From: Dinghuibacter sp964544695
GTDB taxonomy: Bacteria; Bacteroidota; Bacteroidia; Chitinophagales; Chitinophagaceae
Direction: 5' to 3'
Length of the DNA: 38,082 nt
Assembly: GCA_964544695.1 (NCBI GenBank)
Contig: CAZJDB010000153.1
Location: forward strand, 1-38,082
Both the position numbers and the translations under genes were made by a program. Of this stretch, positions 1 through 8,325 are shown piece by piece (position 1 is the stretch's first letter; each line of letters opens with the position of its first letter). The notes beneath the pieces are model-generated. The model made no database searches, was not told where the DNA came from, and saw only the letters and a list, made by a program, of their open reading frames with translations.

Positions 1-26
1 GCGCTACCGGGCTGCGCTACATCCCG
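1..26 (-). tRNA. tRNA-Pro, 5' part only (cut by window edge)
   Basis: Read on the minus strand from base 26 leftwards, the sequence starts with the acceptor strand CGGGATG, then TA and a D-arm of GCGC, AGCCCGGTA, GCGC. This is the usual start of bacterial proline tRNAs, including the C at position 1. The anticodon, variable and T arms lie outside the window, so the isotype is inferred from the 5' third only. A strong promoter-like pair of boxes sits directly upstream at 46-77. Confidence 0.72.
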
Positions 27-45
27 AATTCAATCGAAACGGACG

Positions 46-77
46 CAAAAATAGCGCTAAAGCAACCATTTATCAAA
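46..77 (-). promoter_or_regulatory. Bacteroidota-type promoter for the tRNA gene
   Basis: On the minus strand a TTTG (74-77) is followed after 20 bases by TATTTTTG (46-53), a full match to the Bacteroidota -33/-7 pattern TTTG...TAnnTTTG. The tRNA begins 20 bases further on, giving a short leader. Confidence 0.62.
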
Positions 78-129
78 AAAAAGGCCCCGGAACGCACAAG
101 AATTTTACATTTAATTAAATATTAAATAA

Positions 130-2154
130 ATGCATAAACTCCGGATACTGATAGCGGCATGCGCTATAATGGGCACGGCATGCCAACAAAAAGAACAAAG
201 GGAGGACATTCTCGCCAGGGACATCGACACCACCGTGAAACCCGGCGATGATTTCTTCGATTATGCCAACGGCGCCTGGTTTAAGGCGAACCCGATCCCG
301 GGGGATCACAATGCCTGGGGGATCGGCGATTTGGTGAACGAGGAGATCTACACGCGCAAAAGGGCGATCAACGAGCAGGCAGTGAAGGACAGGGCTAACG
401 GTGGCATAACGGCGAAGATCGCCGATTTCTGGGAGAGTGGAATGGACAGCGCAGGAATCGAAAGCCAGGGTTTGGCGCCTCTGAAGCCTGAGCTACAAGC
501 CATAGATGCGATCAAAACCACACAGGATTTAATAAATGTCATGGCCGACCTCCACACGAAAGGGGTGAATGTGGGCTTCGATGAGGGTGTGTCCCAGGAT
601 GAAAAGAACAGCAGCGTGATGGCTTATTACCTGAGCCAGGGGGGACTGGGGTTGCCCGACCGGGAGTATTATTTCCGCAATGACGCCCGGACGATCAATA
701 TCAGGAACGCCTATGGGCCGACTATCGCAAAAATGCTGGAACTGGCGGGTTATGACAGCCTTAGGGCAAAGGCAAGCAGTGAAAACATCGTAAAACTGGA
801 AACGCGATTGGCGCAAAGCAGCCGAAAAAGAGAAGACCTGAGAGACCCCTATAAGAACTACAATAAATACGCGGTAAGCGACCTGAAATCCCTGACGCCG
901 ACCATCGACTGGAACAACTGGACAAAAGCTACAGGTATAAACCACCTGGATACGGCCATTGTAGGGCAGCCTGAGTTTTTCACAGACCTGGATAAGGATT
1001 TAACGGCTGTGCCCCTGGATACCTGGAAAGATTATTTGAGGTGGCACTTCATCAGCAGTAATGCGACCTTGCTGAGCACGCCCTTCGTTAACGCCGAGTT
1101 CGGGTTTTACGGGAAGCTCCTGAGCGGGCTGGAGGAGCTGAAGCCCCGCTGGAAGCGCGTGTTGGATGTGGAGGAGGGCGCGATGGGCGAGGCGCTGGGG
1201 CAGCTTTTTGTGAAGGAGTATTTCAACGACAAGGCCAAGCAGCGGTATTCGGACCTGGTGGAGGCGATCCGCACTGCCTATAAGAACCGCATCCAAAAGC
1301 TTACCTGGATGAGCGATAGCACGAAACAAAAGGCGATCGACAAGTTGTCCAAAATCCGCAAGAAGATTGGCTATCCCGATAAGTGGAAAGATTTTTCGGC
1401 CATGGACATAAAGGCGCAGCCTTTTGTGCGGAATGTGATCGCTTCGAGGCAGTGGTGGAATCAATACGAGGTGAATAAGCTGGGTAAGCCCGTGGACCGG
1501 GACGAGTGGGATATGACGCCTCAGACGTATAACGCGTATTATAATCCCAGTAATAACGAGATCGTGTTGCCCGCGGGGATATTCACCGTGCCGGGGTACA
1601 GGGACGAGGAGCTGGATGACGCGCTGGTGTATGGGTATGCGGGCGCATCGACGATCGGCCACGAAATCACGCATGGCTTCGACGATGAGGGCAGGCAATA
1701 CGATGCCGATGGGAACCTGAAGTCCTGGTGGAGCCTCCAGGACAGCCTCCAGTTCTCTCGCAGGGCTGAAGTAATTATCAAGCAATTCAGCGGGTACATC
1801 CCGGTGGATACATCCCACATCAACGGGCGGAATACACAAGGGGAAAACATTGCGGACCTGGGGGGCGTGCTCCTGGGCTGGGATGCTTTCCAGCAAACGG
1901 AACAATACAAGAAGGGGGAATTGATCGGGGGGCTGACGCCCTCCCAGCGCTATTTCCTGGGCTATGCCATCGGCTGGCTTGAGGAGGAAAGGAAGGAGCT
2001 CCTGGCGCGCCAGGTGCTGTCTGATGAGCATTCTCCGGCGCGCTTCCGGGTCAACGGGCCCTTCGCGGATGTGGATGCGTTCTACGATGTATTCCATGTC
2101 GTGCCGGGGGATAAGATGTATCTGCCTGATAGTGCCCGCGTACACATTTGGTAA
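130..2154 (+). CDS. M13 family zinc metallopeptidase (neprilysin/PepO-like), lipoprotein
   Basis: A 674-residue secreted peptidase of the neprilysin family, expected to cleave short peptides outside the cytoplasm. The N-terminus has a lipoprotein signal with lipobox MGTAC (Cys18), so it is probably anchored in a membrane. The peptidase_M13_N region fills roughly residues 35-440 and the catalytic domain the rest. The zinc site is visible as HEITH (H511, E512, H515) with the third ligand in ENIAD (E572) about 60 residues later. The protein ends in VHIW, the Trp-terminated tail typical of the family. Length fits the bacterial family (about 670-690). It is a single-gene unit, divergent from the tRNA upstream and closed by a strong terminator 20 bases after the stop. 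The substrate cannot be told from sequence. Confidence 0.96.
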   Translation: MHKLRILIAACAIMGTACQQKEQREDILARDIDTTVKPGDDFFDYANGAWFKANPIPGDHNAWGIGDLVNEEIYTRKRAINEQAVKDRANGGITAKIADFWESGMDSAGIESQGLAPLKPELQAIDAIKTTQDLINVMADLHTKGVNVGFDEGVSQDEKNSSVMAYYLSQGGLGLPDREYYFRNDARTINIRNAYGPTIAKMLELAGYDSLRAKASSENIVKLETRLAQSSRKREDLRDPYKNYNKYAVSDLKSLTPTIDWNNWTKATGINHLDTAIVGQPEFFTDLDKDLTAVPLDTWKDYLRWHFISSNATLLSTPFVNAEFGFYGKLLSGLEELKPRWKRVLDVEEGAMGEALGQLFVKEYFNDKAKQRYSDLVEAIRTAYKNRIQKLTWMSDSTKQKAIDKLSKIRKKIGYPDKWKDFSAMDIKAQPFVRNVIASRQWWNQYEVNKLGKPVDRDEWDMTPQTYNAYYNPSNNEIVLPAGIFTVPGYRDEELDDALVYGYAGASTIGHEITHGFDDEGRQYDADGNLKSWWSLQDSLQFSRRAEVIIKQFSGYIPVDTSHINGRNTQGENIADLGGVLLGWDAFQQTEQYKKGELIGGLTPSQRYFLGYAIGWLEEERKELLARQVLSDEHSPARFRVNGPFADVDAFYDVFHVVPGDKMYLPDSARVHIW

Positions 2155-2173
2155 TATCATTTAATTGTTAAGC

Positions 2174-2208
2174 GCTCGCCTGGAATAACGCCGGGCGAGC
2201 TTTTTTTT
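2174..2208 (+). terminator. Rho-independent terminator of the M13 peptidase gene
   Basis: A 10-bp stem (2174-2183 with 2191-2200, one G-U pair), a 7-base loop and a run of eight T at 2201-2208, starting 20 bases after the stop codon. It is a classic intrinsic terminator on the plus strand. Confidence 0.9.
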
Positions 2209-2774
2209 GTGAAAAATACGTAAGTCTTTTCACGGAGAAAACGGAGGGTGGGTCGGTGTAAAAACGGGAGGAGGGCTGTGCTTAACTGATTTAGCTGAGT
2301 AAAGTCAGTAGAAAAGCGGAGGCTAAATTACGGAACAGGCTCCGTGTAAAAAACGAATATACGGATATCTTACGAAAATAAAAATCGCTGAAATGCAACG
2401 CTGTAAGGCATTTCAGCGTATGCAACTGTCGTCTGAAAATTGTAATTTTAAAAAATTGTGATTTTCCCCTTTGATTTCTAGGAATTAGTTTGCTATTTTA
2501 GTCGTTGCAACCCAAGCTTACTTCTGAGGGCAAAGAATTGAATTACGTTGGCAATTGTTTATTAATTACAAGTAGGGGCGCTGTTTGGTTTTTCACCGGG
2601 CGAGACTCTGGTTGACAGTCGTATTGCAAAACCTAACGAAAAATGAAAATCACCATTTGTGCTGCCGCTTGAATCCAGGGCTTTAAGTCGGGAAAGGCCA
2701 TTTTCGGTTGACCGTAATGTTCGTTTACCAGGAACACTGCTAGATTTCATCAAATCTTAGAAACGGAAATTAAC
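2209..2774. other. Gene-poor stretch between M13 peptidase and AraC regulator
   Basis: About 565 bases without a convincing gene, visibly richer in A and T than the flanking genes. It holds an 11-bp perfect inverted repeat (2386-2418) and AT-rich tracts near 2440-2470. A 63-codon open frame on the minus strand (2562-2753) has serine-rich, non-globular composition and I do not accept it as a gene. No clear TAnnTTTG box precedes the regulator; TAGATTTC at 2741-2748 is only a partial match. It could be a decayed gene remnant or a long regulatory region. Confidence 0.6.
2386..2418. repeat. 11-bp perfect inverted repeat, 11-base loop
   Basis: The left arm CGCTGAAATGC (2386-2396) is exactly complementary to the right arm (2408-2418). 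There is no T-run on either side, so it is not an ordinary terminator. It lies in the gene-poor region 357 bases upstream of the AraC-family gene. Confidence 0.7.
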
Positions 2775-3761
2775 ATGGATTTAAGTATCACCGCGTCGGA
2801 TGGGAGCACAGTCGAATTTGGCATGGGTGTTCCCCCAACCCTGCAGCACTACGTACTTCCGGGCGTCCCCTCGGTATCCGCTACCGCTCCATTCGGGAAG
2901 ATGATCTTCCACGAATTGAAGGGTGGGGGATTTACCATTGTCTACAGCCATTATATCGTGGAGAAGGACGTTACCCTGGAAGCCCACCTGGATTCACCCA
3001 TCCTTGAATTCCAGTTGGCATGCAAGAACAACGTGAGCTTCACGCGCAAGGGGCTGGGGGAGGTGTACATGCTTGAAAAACAGTTCAACCTGTTTTATAC
3101 CCCCACCTGGGATACGGCCTGTGACCTGAAGTCCGGCCTGGAGTACTCCACCCTCGTCATTACCTTCGATGCCCACTACCTGGACAAGCTCGCGCCTCAC
3201 TTCCCCTTCCTGGAAGCGTTCCTGCAGCACGTACGGGCTGGTTGTCCTGCCATCCTGAGCGACATTTACAACTACGCCAACATCCAAATGATGGGGATTG
3301 CCCATGACATCCTTTACGGCGATTTCTCGGAAAAGGTGAAGAACCTGTACGTGGAGGCAAAAGTGATGGAGTTGCTTATCCAGGCACTAGATAAGGTGGG
3401 GCACTTCCACAACAACACAGCGGCAAGGATCGTCCTGAGACCATACGACATAGAGCGGATCAAGGAAGCGGCCGAGCTCCTTATCCAAAACATGGACAAC
3501 CCCCTGACCATCGTGGAGTTGGCTCATCGTGTGGGTTTGAATGATTACAAGTTGAAAAAAGGGTTCAAACAGATTTACGGTACTACCATTTTCAACTATT
3601 TCATGAGCGCGCGGATGGAAAGGGCGAAATCTTTGCTGGAAGAGACCAACATTCCTATCATGGACATCGCATACATGACGGGCTACCGCAATATCTCCAA
3701 CTTTATCACGGCCTTTCGGAAGAATTTTGGAGGCTCGCCGGGTTCCTTGAGGAAGCGCTGA
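2775..3761 (+). CDS. AraC family transcriptional regulator
   Basis: A 328-residue regulator. The C-terminal hundred residues (about 225-328) form the two-helix-turn-helix AraC DNA-binding domain. The first HTH covers the region of LTIVELAHRVGLNDYKLKKG and the second MDIAYMTGYRNISNFITAFR, followed by the usual FGGSPGSLR end. The N-terminal 200 residues lack a recognisable sugar cupin and resemble the poorly defined sensor part of PchR-like regulators, so the ligand is unknown. The gene stands alone, with over 450 bases of non-coding DNA on each side. Its neighbours are a peptidase with its own terminator and a convergent sugar-acid kinase gene. It could regulate that sugar block, but nothing in the sequence proves it. 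Confidence 0.93.
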   Translation: MDLSITASDGSTVEFGMGVPPTLQHYVLPGVPSVSATAPFGKMIFHELKGGGFTIVYSHYIVEKDVTLEAHLDSPILEFQLACKNNVSFTRKGLGEVYMLEKQFNLFYTPTWDTACDLKSGLEYSTLVITFDAHYLDKLAPHFPFLEAFLQHVRAGCPAILSDIYNYANIQMMGIAHDILYGDFSEKVKNLYVEAKVMELLIQALDKVGHFHNNTAARIVLRPYDIERIKEAAELLIQNMDNPLTIVELAHRVGLNDYKLKKGFKQIYGTTIFNYFMSARMERAKSLLEETNIPIMDIAYMTGYRNISNFITAFRKNFGGSPGSLRKR

Positions 3762-3888
3762 AAATCCAGTTTGCATAACTAATGCTCCGTTAAAGGTAAG
3801 CCGCCCCGGATCCCGCGCAGTATCTTCGTTTCATCAACAAGTGCAAAAGTGGGTAATGATATCTATCGGCGTTTTTTTTGTTTTGTGA

Positions 3889-3935
3889 TTTCAGCAACAC
3901 GACCGCCGGTGTCGCCCCGGTGGTCGTTGCTGAAA
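3889..3935. repeat. Long imperfect hairpin
   Basis: 3889-3898 (TTTCAGCAAC) pairs perfectly with 3926-3935. After a two-base bulge (AC at 3899-3900), 3901-3909 pairs with 3917-3925 with one G-U pair, leaving a 7-base loop. About 19 pairs in all. It has no T-run directly after it on the plus strand; the T-run lies before it at about 3872-3884. A role as convergent terminator or a mobile-element fold is possible. Confidence 0.65.
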
Positions 3936-3953
3936 CTCCAATGACCTTATTTT

Positions 3954-4041
3954 TTCTGCTATCGCCCTGGGTGTTTTCGGAGGTGTTGTGTCAACCGGGC
4001 GCAGAGTACACACGCTTCCTGTCATTCGGGCGATAGCAGAA
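3954..4041. repeat. 88-base segment bounded by 14-bp perfect inverted repeats
   Basis: The left end TTCTGCTATCGCCC (3954-3967) is the exact reverse complement of the right end (4028-4041), enclosing 60 bases. This resembles a small non-autonomous element with terminal inverted repeats or a large cruciform/RNA hairpin. I find no clear flanking target duplication. Confidence 0.6.
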
Positions 4042-4173
4042 TCTGTTTATACAGTATTCTGATGTTAATTTATGCAACGGCCAGTAGACTTGAGCGTCCG
4101 TACCCTCCTTTCTTCGCCTTCCCTCGCATCATGCATCCTGCATGTCTCCATATACCTTTGCCATCGTCACCTC

Positions 4174-4198
4174 GCGGGCGCCCCTCATGGGCGCCCGC
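4174..4198. terminator. GC-rich hairpin downstream of dgoK (possible terminator)
   Basis: A perfect 10-bp stem GCGGGCGCCC (4174-4183) with 4189-4198 and a 5-base loop. It lies 34 bases past the kinase stop codon on the minus strand. No T-run follows in either direction, so it would be a non-canonical terminator or mRNA 3'-end stabiliser. Confidence 0.4.
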
Positions 4199-4231
4199 AC
4201 TCCTTTCGGGAAGTGCCAACAGGTCGGAGGG

Positions 4232-5125
4232 TCAAGACAGGGCATAACGCCGGTATATCCTGCATTGCCCGCGCACCGCAGCCTCTGCGCCATCGAGGAA
4301 GCCGACGCCATCGAGCCGCAGCACGGTGCAAGCCTCGCGGTAGCGTTGTAACTGCTCCACGTCTCCTACAATGGTGAGGGGCAGCAGGGCGCCCACGAGG
4401 TCCTTCAGTTCCGACCCGATGAGCAACCCGCTGAGAAAATAATAATTCTCTTCCGGCGTAAATTTTCCGAAGAGATGGTTCGTGCGCACGGCAAAAGCGC
4501 TTTCCAACAGACCCGACAGTTGTGCCGCACGCACGCCCTCGGCAAAGGGCGCTGCCAGGAAGGTCGTCGCGGGCGCCACGGAATTGGATAACATACTATA
4601 CCTCGACAGGAGGGTAAAGAATTCGCCGGTCATGTACGTGGTGAAGCGCGTTACCATGGGCCCGCTGACATAGATGTGTTTGGAATGCGTCCCCGGGAAA
4701 ATGAATAAATGGCTTCCAGTGACAGGGGAACAGCCTGCCAGTTGGGTTTCTTCTCCCCGCATGGCATTTCCGGGGGACTTCACGCCCGAAATCAGAAGTA
4801 CGGAGTCCAACCACTCGGCGTACACATCCGATCCGTCCGCGTGGATGGGCAGCGCGACGTAGGGAAGTTGCTTTATACCGATATTGGAAGAAGCCATGCC
4901 CGACAGAACGATGGGCAAAGGGGTGGGCGTGAGTCCGGCTGCTGCCGCGGAAAGTATCCGCATGTAAAAAGCCAGTCGTCCCTCCCCCGAGGACGACCAG
5001 CTATTGTACGTCAGGGCGATGCCCTGGTCGCTGGACTCGGACTGGAGGATACGCTCACCCTCGGTGTCGACTAACCGAAGCCGCAGTACCGAGGTACCCC
5101 AGTCCGCACAGATGATCCGGCTCAT
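4232..5125 (-). CDS. dgoK: 2-dehydro-3-deoxygalactonokinase
   Basis: A 297-residue kinase of the DgoK family, which phosphorylates 2-keto-3-deoxy-galactonate with ATP to the 6-phosphate in the De Ley-Doudoroff route. The N-terminus carries the actin-like ATPase phosphate-1 motif ADWGTSVLRLR, and a later FIFPGTHSKH segment is typical of the family. I start it at the ATG at 5125. A longer frame begins at a TTG at 5170 but adds residues that precede the conserved start. The chosen ATG overlaps the stop of the upstream glycoside hydrolase gene as ATGA, so translation is probably coupled. The matching aldolase gene lies at 8326-8931. Substrate specificity (galacto versus gluco) is assigned by family only. 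Confidence 0.85.
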   Translation of the reverse strand: MSRIICADWGTSVLRLRLVDTEGERILQSESSDQGIALTYNSWSSSGEGRLAFYMRILSAAAAGLTPTPLPIVLSGMASSNIGIKQLPYVALPIHADGSDVYAEWLDSVLLISGVKSPGNAMRGEETQLAGCSPVTGSHLFIFPGTHSKHIYVSGPMVTRFTTYMTGEFFTLLSRYSMLSNSVAPATTFLAAPFAEGVRAAQLSGLLESAFAVRTNHLFGKFTPEENYYFLSGLLIGSELKDLVGALLPLTIVGDVEQLQRYREACTVLRLDGVGFLDGAEAAVRGQCRIYRRYALS

Positions 5126-8100
5126 AGGATGCCTATTTCCTGCAGCCAGTCCAGGAAGCGCTGGCTCCAACCCGCCACGGCCGGCCCGTTGGTGGACCGA
5201 ATGCCGAAGCCATGGCCCACGTTGGAATAGATGTGCAATTCCGCGGGGATGCCCGCTGCCTTATATTTCAAATAAACCTGGGCGATGCCTTCGGAGATAT
5301 CGGGACGGTCCTGGTAGCCGCCCACCAGGAACACGGGTGGAGCGTGAGGCACTACTTCAAAGCGAGACGAACGGCCGGGATAGATCAGGGCCTGGAAGGC
5401 AGGCCTGGTCCCAGTGTCAAAGCGCATGGCCGAGAGCGCCGCCAGTTCACCCCCCGCCGAAAAGCCCATGACGCCGATGCGCGCGGTATCGATTCCCCAC
5501 TCGCTCGCGCGACTGCGTACCAGGCGAATCGCCTGCTGTATATCGGACAGCTCTGTGGTGTCCACCGAATACGTCGACCCGGGTTCCTTGGCCAGGCGGT
5601 ACTTCAGGACAAAAGCGGCGATGCCCCTTTCCTGGAACCAACGTGCGGGATTGTAGCCTTCATGCGAGATCCACAATTCGGCGTGACCCCCGCCCGGTGC
5701 GATGATGACAGCCACGCCCGTCGCTTTGGCGGGGTCGGGGAGAAAGGGTGTTATCGTTGGGTTGTGTACCGACGTGATGACGTGGTCTCCCTGGGGCGTG
5801 ATGCGGACTTTTTCAGGTGGCGCCGTGATGGCGGCACGCAGCAGGATCTCGGGGGAGGCGGCGCCTCCTTTTTCCATCCAGGCCGATGCCACCTCGAAAC
5901 TCCCGGTCGCGGTTACCTGCAATCTTTCCATATCTCCCAGCGAAAAAGTAGGCGCCGTCCCCGAAGCCTTGAACCACAATGGTTGGAATCCGGGATAAGG
6001 GCGGGGTAGGAGGAGCATCGAATCAGGAACCATTTGGTCCAGGGGGACTTCGATATCCTGAAAGAAAGGAAAAGCGGAAATGTCCGCACCATAAGAGAAG
6101 GCATCCGCGTTGGTAAGGGTCACATGGATTTTCACTTGCGTTTTTCCGGTGCTGCGAACCTTGAGATACAAATGTTGGAATTCTTCAGTGCGACCGGCGC
6201 GTTTCCCCCCAAAGTACGTTTGGAATCCGTTCAAACCATTGACGGGTCCGCGGCGGAAGGGAGGATAAGAAAAACTCCGGTCCGTTGCAGGATTATAGAT
6301 TTCCAGGGGTCCGTCGGTCGCGGTCGTACTGTAGGTGGTCTCATCCGTGTTGTCCCAGGCGAAGGGGTCCTCGTGTGAATCGCCAGGAAACACCGCCCAA
6401 TCGGAGCCCTGATGGAGTATGATTTTGTAAGTCAGCTTACCAGGATTGACCAATCTGCCGGGTACCTCGGCGGTATAAAGGGAGGCGTTTTGGCGTTGCA
6501 GGGGGATGAAGTTTCGCCCGATCTGGACGAAGGCCCGACCTGTATCCAGCCCCGCGATGGTGGCCGAAATGACAAAGGGATTTCCCGCGGTGACTTCGGG
6601 AAAGGGAGTATGCGCAGCGAACAAATCGCTGGAATAAGGCTTGGGTGCATAAAATTCACCCAGGCTATCGGGGAAACGCGTCCATGGATCGCCGAAGTTC
6701 AGCAAATAAACGCCCGGCGGAACAATAAAATCTCCGCCGGAGGCCTTCGTGTTGAAACGATTCCCTTCGTTAATTGCGTTGACGATGAAGTGGTCGCCCA
6801 GGTCGGGAAGCACCAAATGCATAGAATCATAACCCCATTGTACCCGCGTGACTTCCCGCGATGGAGAAGCCTTGGCGAAGGGATCCCGTATATACATTAC
6901 ATCGGGCATGACTTCCAGGCGCCAAACGCCTTTGCCGAGCTTGTCCAGGAAATACGCCCCCGTCCCGAAGTAATGGACAATGGGGGAGGAGCCCACCCCT
7001 GCAATATGCGCCAGGGAACCAGCATTGACGGGCGAGGTGGACGTAGTATTGGAATAATAAAACTTATCTGCTGTATTCATTTCGCTCAAGCCTTGCCGGT
7101 AGCTCACGCGGAAAGGGCCGAATACGCTATCTGCGGGATACCCGCCGTAGGACTTGCCGCGCGGCAGGTGGTGGAAAGCCTCTGAAGCGATGAGCAGGGA
7201 AATGGCCTTGGAAGGCGTATAGGCCAGGTTGAGGTAGTGTGTCTGGTACTCCGTGTTGGCGTAGGCCAGCGCCATGGGATCGTAAGCGAATTGCGTGACC
7301 CACTGGAAACCCGCACCCCGGAAGCTCCGGGCGATTGCCGGGTACATGTAGCTTGCCAGGACGTCCGCGGCATCGAATTCATACACCATGCGCGCCTTGG
7401 TCAGGAAAGCGGGTATGGTGTCGAACGGAATCGCGTAGGTATCCACGTTGGGCAGCGTGTTGCCCCGCAGGACTTCCCCGCCCACCAGCCCCGTGGGGTA
7501 CCACTGGAAGCTCACCCCGTTGATCGACGCCGCGGCGACCGCGGAGGCGTAGTAGGGAGACTGGCTGATGTTGTAAAACAGGGGTTTGGTCCAACCCACG
7601 CTGCGGATGGCCGCGGCCAGGCGGTTGATGTAAGCCGTTACCCCGCTCATGGGTCCGCTGTGACTGGGCTCGTTGTTCAGTTCCACGGCAATGATCCCGT
7701 TATCGGCGGTGTATGTTTTTTTCGTGTAGGGGTTGACGTGCCGGAACAACTGCTGCAGGTAGTTTTCCTGGGCGCGGATGGCGCTGTCGTTGACCGTGGC
7801 CCTGCCCTTCCCGTAGACCCTTGAAAAGCCCGGGGTCATTTCATCCCTTTCGGGATACCCGTTGCCCCAAAAGGCAATGGGGGTCATGATGATCCTGATC
7901 TTTCGTTTCTCCAACTCCGAAACCAGGAAGTCGAACAACTTCAGGTGGTCATTCTCCAGGAGGTTGCCCAGCGAATCGGAGATTTCGGTGTCCCACACGT
8001 GGACCCGGAAGGCGTCCAATCCCAGGCGCGACAGGTGATAGACGTCTGCCCGGATGGCGGCCTCGAGGTCGGCGTTCAGGGCGTGGTGGGCGCGGTAGGA

Positions 8101-8250
8101 GTAGGCAAAGGGGACCGTATAGTTGACCCCGAAGAAAGCGGCTTCGCTGCCGGTTTTGACGTCACGCAGGACACCCTGGGGGTCTACGACGTATTGCGCT
8201 TGGACTGTGGCACAAGCGATCAGGAGCAAAAGGGTGAAAGAGCATTTCAT
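5122..8250 (-). CDS. Secreted glycoside hydrolase (clan GH-A, GH5-like) fused to an alpha/beta-hydrolase esterase
   Basis: A 1042-residue multidomain enzyme. Residues 1-19 are a signal peptide ending VQA. Residues 20 to about 360 form a TIM-barrel of the GH5/clan A type: the acid/base pair is N193-E194 in VELNNEP, and the likely nucleophile is E291 in VYEFDAAD. The middle (about 400-810) is beta-rich and looks like accessory or carbohydrate-binding modules. The last 230 residues are an alpha/beta hydrolase resembling acetyl-xylan/feruloyl esterases: oxyanion region APGGGHAELW, nucleophile elbow GFSAGG (S931), acid D981 or D984, and H1013 in GHGFG. The product is predicted to act outside the cytoplasm on a decorated polysaccharide or glycoside; the actual substrate is unknown. 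Its stop overlaps the dgoK start as ATGA. Confidence 0.85.
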   Translation of the reverse strand: MKCSFTLLLLIACATVQAQYVVDPQGVLRDVKTGSEAAFFGVNYTVPFAYSYRAHHALNADLEAAIRADVYHLSRLGLDAFRVHVWDTEISDSLGNLLENDHLKLFDFLVSELEKRKIRIIMTPIAFWGNGYPERDEMTPGFSRVYGKGRATVNDSAIRAQENYLQQLFRHVNPYTKKTYTADNGIIAVELNNEPSHSGPMSGVTAYINRLAAAIRSVGWTKPLFYNISQSPYYASAVAAASINGVSFQWYPTGLVGGEVLRGNTLPNVDTYAIPFDTIPAFLTKARMVYEFDAADVLASYMYPAIARSFRGAGFQWVTQFAYDPMALAYANTEYQTHYLNLAYTPSKAISLLIASEAFHHLPRGKSYGGYPADSVFGPFRVSYRQGLSEMNTADKFYYSNTTSTSPVNAGSLAHIAGVGSSPIVHYFGTGAYFLDKLGKGVWRLEVMPDVMYIRDPFAKASPSREVTRVQWGYDSMHLVLPDLGDHFIVNAINEGNRFNTKASGGDFIVPPGVYLLNFGDPWTRFPDSLGEFYAPKPYSSDLFAAHTPFPEVTAGNPFVISATIAGLDTGRAFVQIGRNFIPLQRQNASLYTAEVPGRLVNPGKLTYKIILHQGSDWAVFPGDSHEDPFAWDNTDETTYSTTATDGPLEIYNPATDRSFSYPPFRRGPVNGLNGFQTYFGGKRAGRTEEFQHLYLKVRSTGKTQVKIHVTLTNADAFSYGADISAFPFFQDIEVPLDQMVPDSMLLLPRPYPGFQPLWFKASGTAPTFSLGDMERLQVTATGSFEVASAWMEKGGAASPEILLRAAITAPPEKVRITPQGDHVITSVHNPTITPFLPDPAKATGVAVIIAPGGGHAELWISHEGYNPARWFQERGIAAFVLKYRLAKEPGSTYSVDTTELSDIQQAIRLVRSRASEWGIDTARIGVMGFSAGGELAALSAMRFDTGTRPAFQALIYPGRSSRFEVVPHAPPVFLVGGYQDRPDISEGIAQVYLKYKAAGIPAELHIYSNVGHGFGIRSTNGPAVAGWSQRFLDWLQEIGIL

Positions 8251-8258
8251 ATGGACCT

Positions 8259-8266
8259 CAAATGTA
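8259..8266 (-). promoter_or_regulatory. Possible -7 box upstream of the glycoside hydrolase gene
   Basis: TACATTTG on the minus strand matches TAnnTTTG, eight bases before the ATG at 8250. No good TTTG lies at the expected distance, and the leader would be only a few bases. It could give the hydrolase-dgoK pair its own transcription start within the larger block. Confidence 0.3.
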
Positions 8267-8325
8267 GCGGGTTGTCCGACTAACGCGTAGGCCGATCGTT
8301 CAATTTTTTGGTTCCGGTGTGCGGA

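Larger units (their letters stand above)
3762..4231. other. Gene-free stretch with three strong inverted repeats
   Basis: 470 bases between the convergent AraC regulator and keto-deoxy-galactonate kinase genes. I see no coding region here. It contains a long bulged hairpin (3889-3935), a pair of 14-bp inverted repeats bounding an 88-base segment (3954-4041), and a GC-rich 10-bp hairpin (4174-4198) near the kinase stop codon. Short open frames here have arginine/proline/serine-rich composition and look spurious. Confidence 0.65.

Noticed and set aside
1000..2160. 386-codon open frame opposite the M13 peptidase
   Set aside because: Antisense shadow of a gene with complete active-site motifs; proline/leucine/arginine-rich with no domain.
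2562..2753. 63-codon minus-strand frame in the gene-poor stretch
   Set aside because: No promoter, no domain and serine-rich composition; not enough to call a gene.
3889..3935. Intrinsic terminator of the AraC gene
   Set aside because: The T-run precedes rather than follows the hairpin on the plus strand, so it is listed only as a hairpin.
3889..4041. Integron attC-like site
   Set aside because: The hairpin ends do not match the RYYYAAC/GTTRRRY core pattern, and no integrase or cassette is present.
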